The notes under the pieces are model-generated. The model did not search any database and had not been told where the DNA came from. It saw only the letters and a program-made list of their open reading frames with translations. The position numbers were made by a program, and so were the translations under genes. A stretch of 19,330 nt of DNA, taken from contig CALSCQ010002686.1 in NCBI GenBank assembly GCA_943704525.1, positions 1 through 19,330 on the forward strand, written 5' to 3'. This document shows positions 1 through 12,834 of the stretch, piece by piece. Within the stretch, counting starts at the first letter, position 1. Every line of letters starts with the position of its first letter. This stretch comes from Pigoraptor vietnamica. Its lineage: Eukaryota > Opisthokonta > Filasterea.

Positions 1-195
1 GGGGGGGAGAAAATAGCAGTTCCCTGATGCGCGAAATGCATCTGTTCGTACGCATACACCACACACTCATACACCAAACACGCGTGCGTAATCCACACGC
101 GAGTGCACACTGCCGATTGCAGACTATCTCACAGGGCCAAGTGTCGTATTTCCCCGCCTTCGTGTGCTCATGCAGCTGCTTGTCTTACTCTGCAG

Positions 196-449
196 GTGCT
201 TGCGGGCGGACAGCTTGACATTGACTTTCTGATTTACGATCCGCGCGACGTCCTCCTCACGCACGAGTTGCGTGGGCGTGAGGGCTCCAGCGCACACGAG
301 GTGACGGCGGAGGGGCAGTATCGCGTGTGCTTCAGCAATTCCTTCTCAACGGTGGTCGAGAAGAGCGTCTTCTTCGAACTGCGCTGTCTGAAGCCCGGTG
401 CGTGTGGGAACTGTGCGGGCAACTATGTGAAGCGGACACTGACGCGTGC

Positions 450-501
<52 letters not shown>

Positions 502-1211
502 CGCTTGTATACGTTGTGTGTGTCACCTGTGTGGTCACGCAGGCGTTGAGTTCGAATGGGAGTCAGACTTTCCCGACGCCCGTGACAACCTCGCGGACGT
601 GTCGTTTGCGAACGTGCAGATGTCGGTTGATCGCATCAGCGCGAAGATGAACCACGTCGCCGAGGACATGGCGTACTTCCAACACCGCATGAGCCGGTCG
701 GTATCTGCATTTGTCTGCATGTAGAGCGTACAGCGTGTAATTGTTGTTACTCCTGTGTGTAAGCGCGCGTTTTATGAGACTGAAAGGGTAGGGCGGAGTG
801 TTGTTGGCTTGTTCGCACTTGTCCCGCGCGCAAGGGCTCAACCATATGCGTTCGCCTCCCACGCGCTGTTCCGTTCGCAGGCACATGTACACGGCGGAGG
901 ACAACCTCTTCCGCACGACGTGGTTTTCGGTCATCGAGTGCGTCGTGCTCGTCATTGTCGCCGTCATTCAGGTGAGACCGGCGCAAGACTCCAGCAGAGC
1001 CGGCTCAGCTTTGTGGTCGCCGTCACGTGTCCTCTACGCAAAGCAACGTTTCTTTATGCACGCGCTGCTCCCTCCGCTTCTCTTGCGTTGGGACTTCTTT
1101 TTACGATTCTTCGCGTCGCCGCTGCATGCGTGTGCACCCCCTGACGCGTCACGTGCGCAGGTGTACTTCATCCGGTCGTTCTTCCAGGACAGCCGGAGAA
1201 TCCGCCTCTGA
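196..1211 (+). CDS. p24/TMED family ER-Golgi cargo receptor, 3' part (5' end outside window)
   Basis: Exons 196-397, 543-696, 881-971 and 1161-1211 (TGA) join in frame to give the last 165 residues. p24 proteins are type I membrane proteins that cycle between ER and Golgi in COPII/COPI vesicles and select cargo. The first visible exon is most of the GOLD domain: it has the G-G-x-L-D-I-D motif followed by a D-P turn, and the two conserved cysteines in YRVCFSN and FELRC, which form a disulphide in this family. A predicted coiled-coil stretch follows (VSFANVQMSVDRISAKMNHV), then the RHMYTAEDN segment that precedes the membrane, one hydrophobic helix (WFSVIECVVLVIVAVIQVYF) and a short tail, FFQDSRRIRL. 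The FF pair and basic residues fit COPII/COPI sorting signals. The signal peptide and the start of GOLD must lie upstream; no exon was found in 1-195. The subfamily (alpha to delta) cannot be assigned. The second donor (GTCGGT at 697) is weak, but phase and protein both support it. Confidence 0.9.
454..500 (+). repeat. (GT)n microsatellite in TMED intron
   Basis: About 23 uninterrupted GT units lie in the intron between exons 196-397 and 543-696, roughly 55 bp after the donor and 40 bp before the acceptor. The open frames coding VCVC or HTHT across it are repeat artefacts. Confidence 0.95.
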
Positions 1212-1452
1212 GTTTGGGATGGCGTGGCGTGCGCGTGTGTTTGCTGCCTGCACTAAAGGGCTGGCGCGCCGTACGGGGCAAGGGGAGCGCCCTCTTGCGC
1301 CGTGGCGCCTAGTTTGTGATGATGCCATGTGTGTCGAGTCACATGCCGTTGCTCGTTGCACGAGTAGCACTGAGCAGGGCGCCATTGGCCAGTTTGCTCA
1401 TGCCCATTCAACAACAGAAATGTGTTCGTCAAATGTCGCATTAAGTCGCACT

Positions 1453-4400
1453 TTATGACTTGCGTGCCTGGAGGAGGGCCTTGCTCCGTTCGTAGGCGAG
1501 ACGGAGGAAGGGGTTCATGCCGCCAATAAAGTCGCTCCCCGTCTGCGACAGGGCCAGTGTCAGTCCAAGCAGACGCCTCAACAATACACGCGCATGTCAG
1601 TGCAGCGCACCTTTAGCTTTGCGAGGCGCGTGAACAGCTCGGCCGTCGCCTTGCGCACGTTCTCCGCGGGATGCAGCAGGCTGACGGCGACAGGGTAGAG
1701 GCCGCCCTGGTTTTCCGGAAGGTACGACAGGAACTGCGCAGAAAGGGACACTCAAGTTGCCGCATACCGTACAAGGCGCACAGCAGGCCGACGCAGCGAG
1801 TGACGGCTATGGGGCCATGGTTTGGATTAGTGACTATTGCACGCACCTCCATGAGCTGTTCCTCTGTCGTGATCGAGTTGATAAAGTCCTTGTAAATAGA
1901 GTAGATCTCCTGCGCAGAGAGCGTCTTGCGCACGCGGAGGCGCGCCACGTGTCGCTCGGCGTCGCACGTCTTGATGGTGCGCGCCGCCTTCATCTTGTTA
2001 CGGTCCTGAGAGCGACAGAAAGGGAGAAGGTCGGTTAAGTAATAAGTACATATAAGGGATGTGATAATCGCACACTAGGGTTGCACAAAATTCCCGTGAG
2101 AGGTTGCCCAATACACTGTGAAGCGCATACAAAAAAAGATATAAAGACGGCCTCAGAAGGCGCACCTCGGAAAACGTTTTGAACGTCATGGTGCGCTTCC
2201 ACGCGTCGATTCGCATCGAATTGGCGTCGATTTCCTTGCGCTTGCTCGCGTCGTCGGCAAACTCGGCGTACTCGAGCGCAATCTCCGCAATCCTAAACAC
2301 GCACACACGCACACTCATGAGCTCAAGACTCCATCCACCACACGCATACGAAGGCACTAAACATAAACCAGACCACTCCCACAGCAGCGCACGTGCCTTT
2401 GCGTGTAGTCGTTGAACATTTTCCGTATGTGGTCTTCGCCATAGTGTGCCTCAATGCGGTGGAGCACCTGCGGCAAGAACAGCCGGCCATAAGCGCCATT
2501 CAGTGCCTCATAAACAGCATGGGCGGAGATGTAACTGACTGAACGTGTGTACGTTGTCAGGAAAGAGCATGCACGTGTGTGAGACATGAGCACAAATACA
2601 GGCGGTTGCAGGGCATACCTCCGTCATGAACTCCGTGTCCATCGCCGCGTGCTTGACCGTTTCCGGCACGGGGATTTTGGGATTGACGACCACCTTGCCA
2701 GTGTCAATGTCGCACAGCACGTCCCACCAGTTCGAGTTCTCCTTGAACACAGGGTTCGTCACGCCCACAATGTAGCCCCGGCTGCGCAGACCAGATGAAT
2801 CAACAACACACAGCAAAAAGAAAAAAACTTCGACAGAACGCCGTGCGCATCGGCGCAAAACTCAAGCCAAAACACGCGGGGACTGCAATCGACAACAGGC
2901 ACTCACAATTCGAGGAACTTGAGGTACGTGAGGTTCGTGTATGGAAAAGCGCGCTTGATAAGGCCGCGGAGTGGCGGGCACACAAGCTGGCAGGCGCTCA
3001 GGACATACTGCGCCACCTGTAGCCCGGCGAAGCGCAATGTGTGAGCAAGGCATAGGCTTTCAAATTAAACGGAAGACGAACACACAGAAGTGTCCAGTAA
3101 GGAATTGGGATGCTTGCAAGCTACCCGTTGCCGCATCAGGGAGGAAGTCTGCGGACGTCGGGTAACACGGCCGATCAATGCGCACCTCGTTCGACGGTCG
3201 GTTGTAACCGAGGAACATGATGCGCCTGTCCGAGAGCAGCGCGTTGTAAATTGTCATCACGCCAAGACCAAACTTGTTCACGAGGGCCACCACGGACGCC
3301 TGCCGTTTGCGAAAAACATGGTGTCAGCGCAGAAGGCGAACAGGAAGCGCAACACTAACACATACGGGCGCGATGGAGCCACTAATAGCAGTAGTTGCGA
3401 AAAACATGCGTGATTGCAGGAGGGTTCGGCCACACATTCCACGGTATCTCCCGCGGCCACTCACATCGCCAACTTCGTCCTCGAGCATAGCGATGGGGCA
3501 GCGGATGGGAATGTTGATCTTCATGTAGTTGACGGCCGTCGTGAACAGCTGCTTGTCCTTGTCGCCGCTCGTCCGCAGAATCTGGCGCTCGCTCTGAGTG
3601 AGGTCGGGCATGCCGCGGAGGTCCATCGCGTTGATCGCGTCGTAGAGCTCAGCGAGCACGCTGACGTCGGGGTTCTTAAAGTACCTGTCCAGCGCGAGGA
3701 GAAGCAACGGCTGCGGTGTTCCCATGTGTGTGTGTGAGTGGAGAGATAGCAGGGTATCTCGACAGCAATACAGACTATTTTCTGTGCGTGTGTGTGTATT
3801 GGTGTGCGTTATGTGCGCGTGTGTGGCATGGGCCTCTTGCATGGGCGTCCTTGTACGCACGCAACAGGGGCGCACGCACCTTGTACACGTGGATAAACTT
3901 GTGTCGCGTGCAAATGGCCATTGACTTGACGACGGCGCCGCGTCGCACTTCGGCTGTGAGCTTGTTGCGAATGAGATTGAGGCAGTACAAAAACGGCCGC
4001 GGCTTGTCATCCGGGGCAGCCACCTCGTCACTTTCTCCCTGCACACGCACAACGCGCGTGTGAGATGCGCGTAACAGCCGCAGGGTCAACAGGAAAGGGC
4101 ATGTGCGAGTGGCCTGTGCGCCGGGGGACACCGCCACCACCACGCCCGCAATGAACGAAGGTTCGGCGCATGCGGTCCCACCTTCTTGGGCTCCTCCTTC
4201 TTCTGGAGGGCAGACTCCGGCACTGCGAGCAATCACATGTCAGTGCAACACCGCATAGACATGCGCTTCGCTGGTACCTCAAGGACACACACAGGCGCAC
4301 ACGCACGAAACGCACCTCGCATGTCCTCGCAGTGCGTTTCAAACTGTCGCTCAGACTGCTCGTCGGCAAAACGAAACCCTATGGCGTACGCACAATGCCC

Positions 4401-4478
4401 ATTTCATCATTAAATTAGACAACTTGCGTTTTCCTGAAGAACGCGCCACCCCACATGCACGCACACGTATACCACCCG

Positions 4479-4510
<32 letters not shown>

Positions 4511-5909
4511 CGGCTGACGCGAGGCACAACTCGCAAACAGGCCACCGCACAGCCCTTCGCAAGAGCACAGCCAACAGTGACCCACCAAACGCGGCGTCCC
4601 CGGCAATCACGCAGTGGTACATGGGCTCCATGCTCTGGTGCTGCAGCTCGGCGCTCCTCCCGCTGCAACAACGCCACGTGTCAGCAACCACGCACGTCTG
4701 CGGGACAGTGCGTGTGCGCGGCTTGTGCGTTCACGAATACAGCATTGTAGTAAGAGGGGTGTACGCACATTCTGCGGACGAGCGCATCCCCGTTCATGAT
4801 TGCGATGGCGTTGGGCTCGAGCACGATTTTGAGCCGGTTTGGGTCCACTTGATCCCACGCTGCGCACAAGCCGTCAAAAACACACACCGCGCGACAGCCA
4901 GTAAAATGCACTCGCGCACGCACCCTGCTTGGCTTCTGTGAACTCGTATAAATAGGCCTCAAGCACCGGCGCCGCAGCGCTGCACACAGTGGAGCCGTAA
5001 GCACAAACTAATCATCGCAGCAGGATCTTCTCTGCCGACGAGTGCGCCAGTTTAAAAGCACGTGAGCGTACACTACAAGCCTCCCTCCCCCCGCTACTCA
5101 CGCTGCCTGCTGCTGTTCTGTGCGACGCACGCTCTGTCGGTTGAACGGCGCGGGCTTACGATCCTCCTGCGAATATCAGCCAACTGTCACTCGAGCACGC
5201 AACGTACAAACAGCACGGCGCCATCACTCTCATTCTTCCCCCCATCCCCTTCGCTCCCGCACTTCCGCGCACGCGCGCACTCGCACATACGCGGCTGTCA
5301 TGAAGTTCAGGCTCACGCACATTGGGCGGCTCTTGGTTGAGAAAGAATATCGTCCAGTCCTCCTCGCGTTTGTGTGCGCCATCGGGCAACATGAGCTCCG
5401 CAAGGACACTGCGAGTGTGTCACTCAGCATCACAAGCCAAAGATGCAACGCAACAGTGCGCAACTCGTGCCACTACATGAGCGACTCGGCACTTCAAGCC
5501 AACAATGCAACGCACAGTACGCGCTGACACGCCAGCAAGGACACTGCAAGTGTGTCACTCAGCAACGCACAGTGGGCAACTCGTGTCGCTCGAGTGAGCG
5601 ACTCGGCCACACAAGCCAACGATGCAACGCACAGTGCGCAATAAGACGCCCGCAAGAACACGTCGTGTGCGTCACTCAGCATCACAAGCCAAAGATGCAA
5701 CGCACAGTGCGCAACTCGTGTCGCTCGAGTGCCTCGACATGAGCGACTCGGCATTTACAGCCAACGATGTACAGTCCGCAATGAGACACTCACTGGGGAT
5801 CCGCCCCCGTGGGCGCGGGGTACTGGTGACTGAGGCCGCTCCCCGTGTCAATGTTGAACTCAGCCAGCAGAATGTAGTTCACGTGCTTGGTCTCCTCGTC
5901 GGACGCCAT
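1453..5909 (-). CDS. Afi1-type docking domain / SPA (DENN-like) domain protein
   Basis: Eighteen exons on the minus strand: 5909-5794, 5408-5291, 5166-5102, 4979-4924, 4859-4769, 4662-4586, 4378-4316, 4222-4182, 4038-3880, 3710-3465, 3299-3186, 3016-2907, 2781-2619, 2506-2397, 2292-2166, 2005-1847, 1733-1611, 1542-1453. They total 2028 nt, 675 residues plus stop, with every phase matching. Residues 10-64 carry the Afi1 N-terminal signature ([17 protein letters not shown], then [20 protein letters not shown]). Residues 225-275 hold [11 protein letters not shown] and [15 protein letters not shown]. Residues about 345-440 hold [19 protein letters not shown], then [12 protein letters not shown] and a WW pair, typical of the SPA domain. 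Fungal Afi1 (Arf3-interacting) and MesA act in vesicle trafficking and polarity; a comparable Arf/Rab-linked role here is inferred. The start ATG at 5909 has a GCC-ATG-G context and lies directly before the conserved N-terminus. Exon 14 to 15 appears to use a GC donor. The exact fungal or animal orthologue was not determined. Confidence 0.9.
1768..1806 (-). other. Possible 39-nt cassette exon in intron 16 of the Afi1/SPA gene
   Basis: Within the intron between exons 2005-1847 and 1733-1611, a 39-nt open segment is bounded by CCCCATAG and GTATGC. It starts and ends in phase 0, so including or skipping it keeps the downstream frame. Skipping gives the more natural join (EEQLME to [11 protein letters not shown]), so it was left out of the main model. 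Confidence 0.3.
2293..2396 (-). other. Probable GC-AG intron in the Afi1/SPA gene
   Basis: On the sense strand exon 14 ends ACGCAAAG and the intron starts GCACGT; the acceptor is GTGTTTAG. Only this GC donor gives phase 2, so the join reads [17 protein letters not shown]. The nearby GTGCGC is in the wrong phase. The AAAG/GCACGT context resembles known GC donors. Confidence 0.65.
4480..4509 (-). repeat. (AC)n microsatellite; (GT)n in sense of the Afi1/SPA intron 6
   Basis: Fifteen AC units on the plus strand. They lie in the intron between exons 4662-4586 and 4378-4316, so the transcript carries (GU)n, as in the TMED and PCYT2 introns. Confidence 0.9.
5401..5793. repeat. Diverged tandem minisatellite filling intron 1 of the Afi1/SPA gene
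   Basis: Three tandem units begin at about 5401, 5536 and 5653, each starting CAAGRACAC and about 116-141 bp long. Each contains CACTCAGCA, GATGCAACGCACAGTGCGCA-like blocks and GAGCGACTCGGC. A shorter block around AAGCCAACRATGCAACGCACAGT recurs inside units, so the repeat is nested. The first unit overlaps the first eight bases of exon 2 (5401-5408) and its splice acceptor. The intron is 385 bp, the longest in the gene. Copies differ by substitutions and indels. Confidence 0.85.
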
Positions 5910-6571
5910 GGCAACGGGCGCTCACGCAGAGCCGCCTTGCGCCACAGCCACACAACGACCGAGCCCCAATCAATGTCGAGATTGCCTCTCACGGCAAGCG
6001 TGCAAAGTGTGAAACGAAACAGGGAAGAGGGGCGTGAAGTATATGCAGCAATAGAAAAGAGAGTTCCGAGTGCAGCTTCTCGGGCTCTCAGCCGTAACTC
6101 GAAGGTTGGCGCAACCGTCTTAGGCTCACGACTTCTTTCTCAACCAAAACAAATCTGTTCTGTCGTCACAAAGACGTCACCACACCCGACAGGTCATGAC
6201 CGGTCATGAATTGACACGAGTCGCCCATTTTGCACATATTGAATCCATTGACTCAAATTAATTCGCCGGTCGGAGTCCGACTGTCCGCTGTGAGCGAGCG
6301 TTGGGGTCGGAGTGAGTGCGTGTGCCCGACTGGGTGTGAGTGCGGCGTGCGTCGCATTTTTCTGCGGTGCGTTCTCAGCCAACGAACTCTTCCTTCTTCT
6401 CTTCCATCTTCTGCTGTTCGTGCTGAGGCGCAGGACACGCGAGGTGCGGCACTTTTTGTATCCTAAACCCATAGTTTTGAATTTCAACCAAACGTGTGTG
6501 TGACGTCGCGTCGTCCCATCGACTGCATCAACCGGCTCACACTTTCCCTTGCCACTCTCTTCAGCTCGAAA
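5910..6571. promoter_or_regulatory. Divergent intergenic region shared by the Afi1/SPA gene and PCYT2
   Basis: The 662 bp between two start codons pointing apart contain no supported exon, so this is presumed to hold both promoters and 5' UTRs. The most distinct element is a 16-bp perfect palindrome at 6194-6209. AT-richer stretches occur at 6125-6260 and 6450-6500. No clear TATA box was identified. Short 5' UTR introns cannot be excluded. Confidence 0.6.
6194..6209. promoter_or_regulatory. 16-bp perfect palindrome, candidate dimeric transcription factor site
   Basis: The sequence TCATGACCGGTCATGA is self-complementary over its full length. It contains overlapping inverted GGTCA/TGACC half-sites; GGTCATGACC at 6192-6201 is itself palindromic. 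It lies between the two divergent starts, 285 bp from the Afi1/SPA start and 363 bp from the PCYT2 start. Confidence 0.45.
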
Positions 6572-9214
<2,643 letters not shown>

Positions 9215-9286
9215 GGGCACGAAGACTCGCATTGCTCTGTGCTTGCGTGCCGTGCTCGCCTGTTGTTTGTGCCTCGCGGGAGTGTC

Positions 9287-9307
9287 TGGTAAACACGTGC
9301 GCTTGGT
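9287..9307 (+). repeat. Direct repeat, copy in the PCYT2 3' flank
   Basis: This is the second copy of the 21-bp sequence at 9041-9061. It lies 73 bp after the PCYT2 stop codon, in the spacer before the convergent INTS3 gene. The spacer 9215-9491 holds no other supported element. Confidence 0.85.
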
Positions 9308-9491
9308 CAACTGGTGGCTGTTCTTTTAATTATTCCGTGCGTTGCCGCTTTGTGGCCGGCTGTGGGAAAATGCGCAATGTGCTTATTAGCCTCCAGTTGT
9401 GTGATTAGAACGGACTGCCTATTCGCCGTACTTGCCTCGATGGGGAGATCGATGTCGTTCAGAAACGAACGGACTGCGGCGGCGCATTCAA

Positions 9492-12400
9492 TCAGTGGAA
9501 GTTGGATTCTGAATGTGAAAAGGACGCCCAATCAAAGAACGCGTCACGCACTGGTCGGAAACTTACCTTGCTCCAACATGTCTGGTGCAATCGCGGGCGT
9601 CTCGACCACCGCACCCAGCACGCGAACCAGCCGTGAACGATCCGCAGTTTTCGTACTGCCAAGCAATTCGAGGATTGTACGCAAGTCTCGCCCAAGCCAC
9701 GCAGCGAACACCGCTTCCACGACTGACCGCGTCGCAGGTGCACTGTCCCACGCCAACAGACAATCGTGCACAGTCGTTGCATCCGGGCGAATACAAGACA
9801 GAAGGGAAAGTAACCCAGAAAGAGCCTCGTGGTGCACTGTACAAAATTGGAAGAATCCAACCATGCGTGTGAGTCAGACCCCGCCGTCAGCGAATACTAA
9901 GAGTCGCGAACAGTACATGCGGTCGAAATTCTCACCTGAAGCATCTGCGCGGGCAGCCACGCACGCGACCACTCCGCCGACGTAGGAATAGTCGCCGTAC
10001 GCTTCTGTCGCGATTAATTCCCACAAAAACAGCTGTTCCATCGTTTCCCACGCCAGTGACGCAGCTGTCAACGATGCAACAAACGGTCGGCCCGATGTAA
10101 CAAAAAAGCGAAAGATTGCATGTGCAAGTCAATACTCACCAACGACAGACTCCGACCCGTTGCGTCCCAGCAGTCGCAATCGTCCCATCGCAATATGGAG
10201 CTTGGTATTGTAAAACTGCCTCGGACACATTGGGCAAGAGTAAGACGAATGCTTTGCAAACAACGAGGCACGGTCGCAACAACTCTCAATTAAAATATTC
10301 AGCACACTGCGCAGAGACATCACTCGCACCTGTTGCGCGTCCATTCTTGAGAGCAGCGTTGATACAATTCCAGGATTGCCCGTCACCGCCTCCGGATACG
10401 CCGCAAAAATCGCCGGAAGGTTGGCAAAGACGCGGTCAGAGTCCACTTCGGCCAACAACTGCGCCGACAAACAGCCAGTCATCAAGGACTGTGGGAATGG
10501 TCCAATCATGCATGAAATGCAAGAACGGGCGAGTACCTTCACGTCTCCAGTCACTGCAGTTTCGAGTTGATGTCCCTGGGCGGCCACCACACTCATATAA
10601 AGCGCGCGGCAATTTTGCGGATGCCTGCAAGTTGTTGCGATTTATCAAAATCAAACACAGAAGTAGGGTGAACCCCGCAGATAATCAATGCAAGGCAACA
10701 CAAGTAGAGATAGTGCGGTTTTCATCACCACAACACACCTCACAGACGCATCGAAGAGAATGCAGCGCACTCTTGGGTCCACGGATGCCATTTTCACGAA
10801 AACGTCGAGTGCCCACGTACGTTGCGGTGCGCACACGGCCGTAACAAACGCAAACAACAGTGCATCGTCGGCATCGCTGTCGCGTCCAAAGACGCGCCCA
10901 CACAAAAATTGCGCAACGCCAGCTGTGTCGGCTGACTTCTGCGTCCGTGAAATTGGACGTTCAGTTCAAGCACGGCTGATCCATTCAAAGTCACACAAAG
11001 AGACGGGCCAATAAACATAAGGTGCGTACCGTAAGGGCGTCGGCTACACCGTCCACGAGTTGGGCCACGTGACCGTAATCGCCGCCCACAATCTTGTCGA
11101 CAATGGGAACGAGATGTGCGAGGGCAGGCGACTCTGGCTCTGACTTGCCCTGCGATAGCCGGCGATGGCTTGGCGCACCAGCTGACGACTGTGGCGGCGG
11201 TGGCATAGCCACGGGCGCCGACTGTACTGGAGGCTGCATCGGTACAGACGCATCGGTGCCTATAAGCTCCGGAAATAGCTGCGAGATGGCGGCGATGGTC
11301 GCGGGTGGGAGGCTCGGGTTGCGGAAGATTACGGCGAGGGACGGAATGACACCGCGGTCCGCCGACGCGCGAAATGCGCACACAATGCCCGTGCGCACGT
11401 CCGCAGCCGCAGCATCAAACACACCGCCCGGCGCGGCGGCGGCAACCAGAAATTCGAGCAGGCTCGAGACGAGAGCGGGGTATTTCGGGAGCGAATTGGC
11501 CATGAGGAGCACCGCCGGTTCGACGAGCATCACAGAGTCGCGCGAAGGAGAGTACGCAAGCCAATCCAGGAACAGGGCGAGCTTGACGGAGGTGGCCGCG
11601 GCGCCCGTCCGCACAGCGCGCAACAGCCACCCGAGCACCATCCAGCGCTGCAGAACGGGCGACGCGAGCACTTCGTTTGGCGGGTGGTGCACGGCGCACA
11701 CGTAACGCACCATGTCGGAGATGGCCAGCTCGGCCTCCGGCGCGACAAGGTGCCAGGACGCAAACCACTGCTCGTGCCGGCGCTCTTCGCCCCTCCGCAC
11801 GCTGCGCATCATGAACACGAGCCGGGCCTCTACTTCGGGCGCGAGGCGCGACGCCAGCCAGTGGGGCGGTGCCTGTCGACGAAGCAGCTCCGTCAATCCC
11901 GAAAAGCCGTCACTCAGTGCAGACGGATTGTGGAGGACGTCGTGCCACACCGACGCTATTTCCGGAAAGCGCGCGGCTTCAAATAGGGCGCGGGCGAGGT
12001 CGCGTCCCCCAACGGCGCACGCTTGCCAGTGCCGGCGTAGTGCGCCAACGACAAAGTCGATCTCGGCCTTGCGCAGGTCCGCGAGAGCGGGCAACACGTG
12101 GTCTGGGACGAGGCGGAGAAACGTGTACGCACACAGGCCAAGCAGCGCAGGGTTCTCTCCCAGCCACTGCGCGTTCGACGCGAAGAGACCGAGCACGTCG
12201 CGCACAAAGGCGACGTTGGCGGGTGAAATGTCGCCAGACACTGCGCGGCGGAGAATTTCCGCGCACACGGCATGCACTTCCACCGCCCGCGCCTCAACCA
12301 ACATGCCGATGAGCCATATAAGTTGTGCGCGGGGCTCCTCGCGCAGGCGTGGAAAGGACTCCCGGACGAGGAGTTTGAGCTGCCGGCTCGCTGTGGCGTA

Positions 12401-12834
12401 ACGATCGCGAACAACGAATGCGAGGCGTTGCACGTGCACCAGAGCGGCCGGCCGCGGACACGTGAGCGCGCCGAAGAGCAGCCCTGTAACGACCTGGTCG
12501 TGCATGCCTATCGACTCTGAAACCTGCGCAGATTATCGCCACGTCGCGATAAGCCACGAGAACGTCACTCGTTTCACGGACGTGAAAAGCAGACAGTAGG
12601 CGCCATAAACACAGGTCATCAAGCATATCCATCTATGACGTGTGTGCATGCACGCACCTTCGCAAAAAGCGCCTTGTTGGCCTCGAGGTCCGATTTGGCA
12701 GCGACCGTGCCCTCCACCGCGCGGTAGTCGCCCTCCCACCGCGCCGCCACATCATCGCGACCGGCAAGCGGGTCCGCAGCGAAGAGCAAACCATGCACAC
12801 ACGGCTGCGGAGGGGAGGCACCGTGGGACGTCAT
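9492..12834 (-). CDS. INTS3: Integrator complex subunit 3
   Basis: Minus-strand exons 12834-12658, 12523-11030, 10938-10739, 10624-10537, 10488-10140, 10064-9936, 9836-9567 and 9508-9492 give 907 residues (animal INTS3 is about 1040). INTS3 is an alpha-helical repeat scaffold of the nuclear Integrator complex (snRNA 3' processing, Pol II termination). In animals it also nucleates the SOSS ssDNA-binding complex. Recognition rests on FLDWLAYSPSRDSVMLVEPA followed by LPKYPALVSSLLEFL, FRNPSLPPATIAAISQLFPE, SVLNILIES (714-722), WETMEQLFLWEL and HHEALSGLLSLL, which follow the family order. The ATG at 12834 is the first in frame. Exon 2 is one 498-codon exon, far longer than others here. Exon 5 carries about 47 residues (from 10281) with no counterpart in the animal protein. 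The last exon is uncertain: an alternative acceptor at 9474 gives 9473-9307 and a 957-residue protein. Confidence 0.88.

Noticed and set aside
1-12. G run at the start and C run at 19322-19330 as telomere or structural signals
   Set aside because: There is no telomeric repeat; these look like low-quality or assembly-edge homopolymers.
441-540. Open frames coding for VCVCVC or HTHTHT near 450-500, 4480-4510 and 7080-7240
   Set aside because: They are translations of GT/AC dinucleotide repeats inside introns whose flanking exons join correctly without them.
5401-5793. CRISPR array
   Set aside because: The repeats are long, diverged, nested and without uniform spacers, and lie in an intron of a eukaryotic gene.
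5622-6209. 195-codon plus-strand open frame across the Afi1/SPA exon 1 and the promoter
   Set aside because: It overlaps the repeat and antisense of a well-supported exon, with low-complexity, non-domain protein.
9307-9473. Longer alternative last exon of INTS3 (acceptor CCGCCGCAG ending at 9474, stop at 9307)
   Set aside because: It is in phase and open, but the protein does not resemble the INTS3 C-terminus and it overlaps the repeat next to PCYT2. The nearer acceptor at 9509 was preferred. It remains possible.
11094-12401. Long plus-strand open frames opposite INTS3
   Set aside because: They are antisense shadows caused by high-GC codon bias; no recognisable domain.
10991-12505. The long single open frame as an intronless gene of bacterial origin
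   Set aside because: It is exon 2 of INTS3: it has matching donor and acceptor phases on both sides and eukaryote-specific INTS3 motifs.
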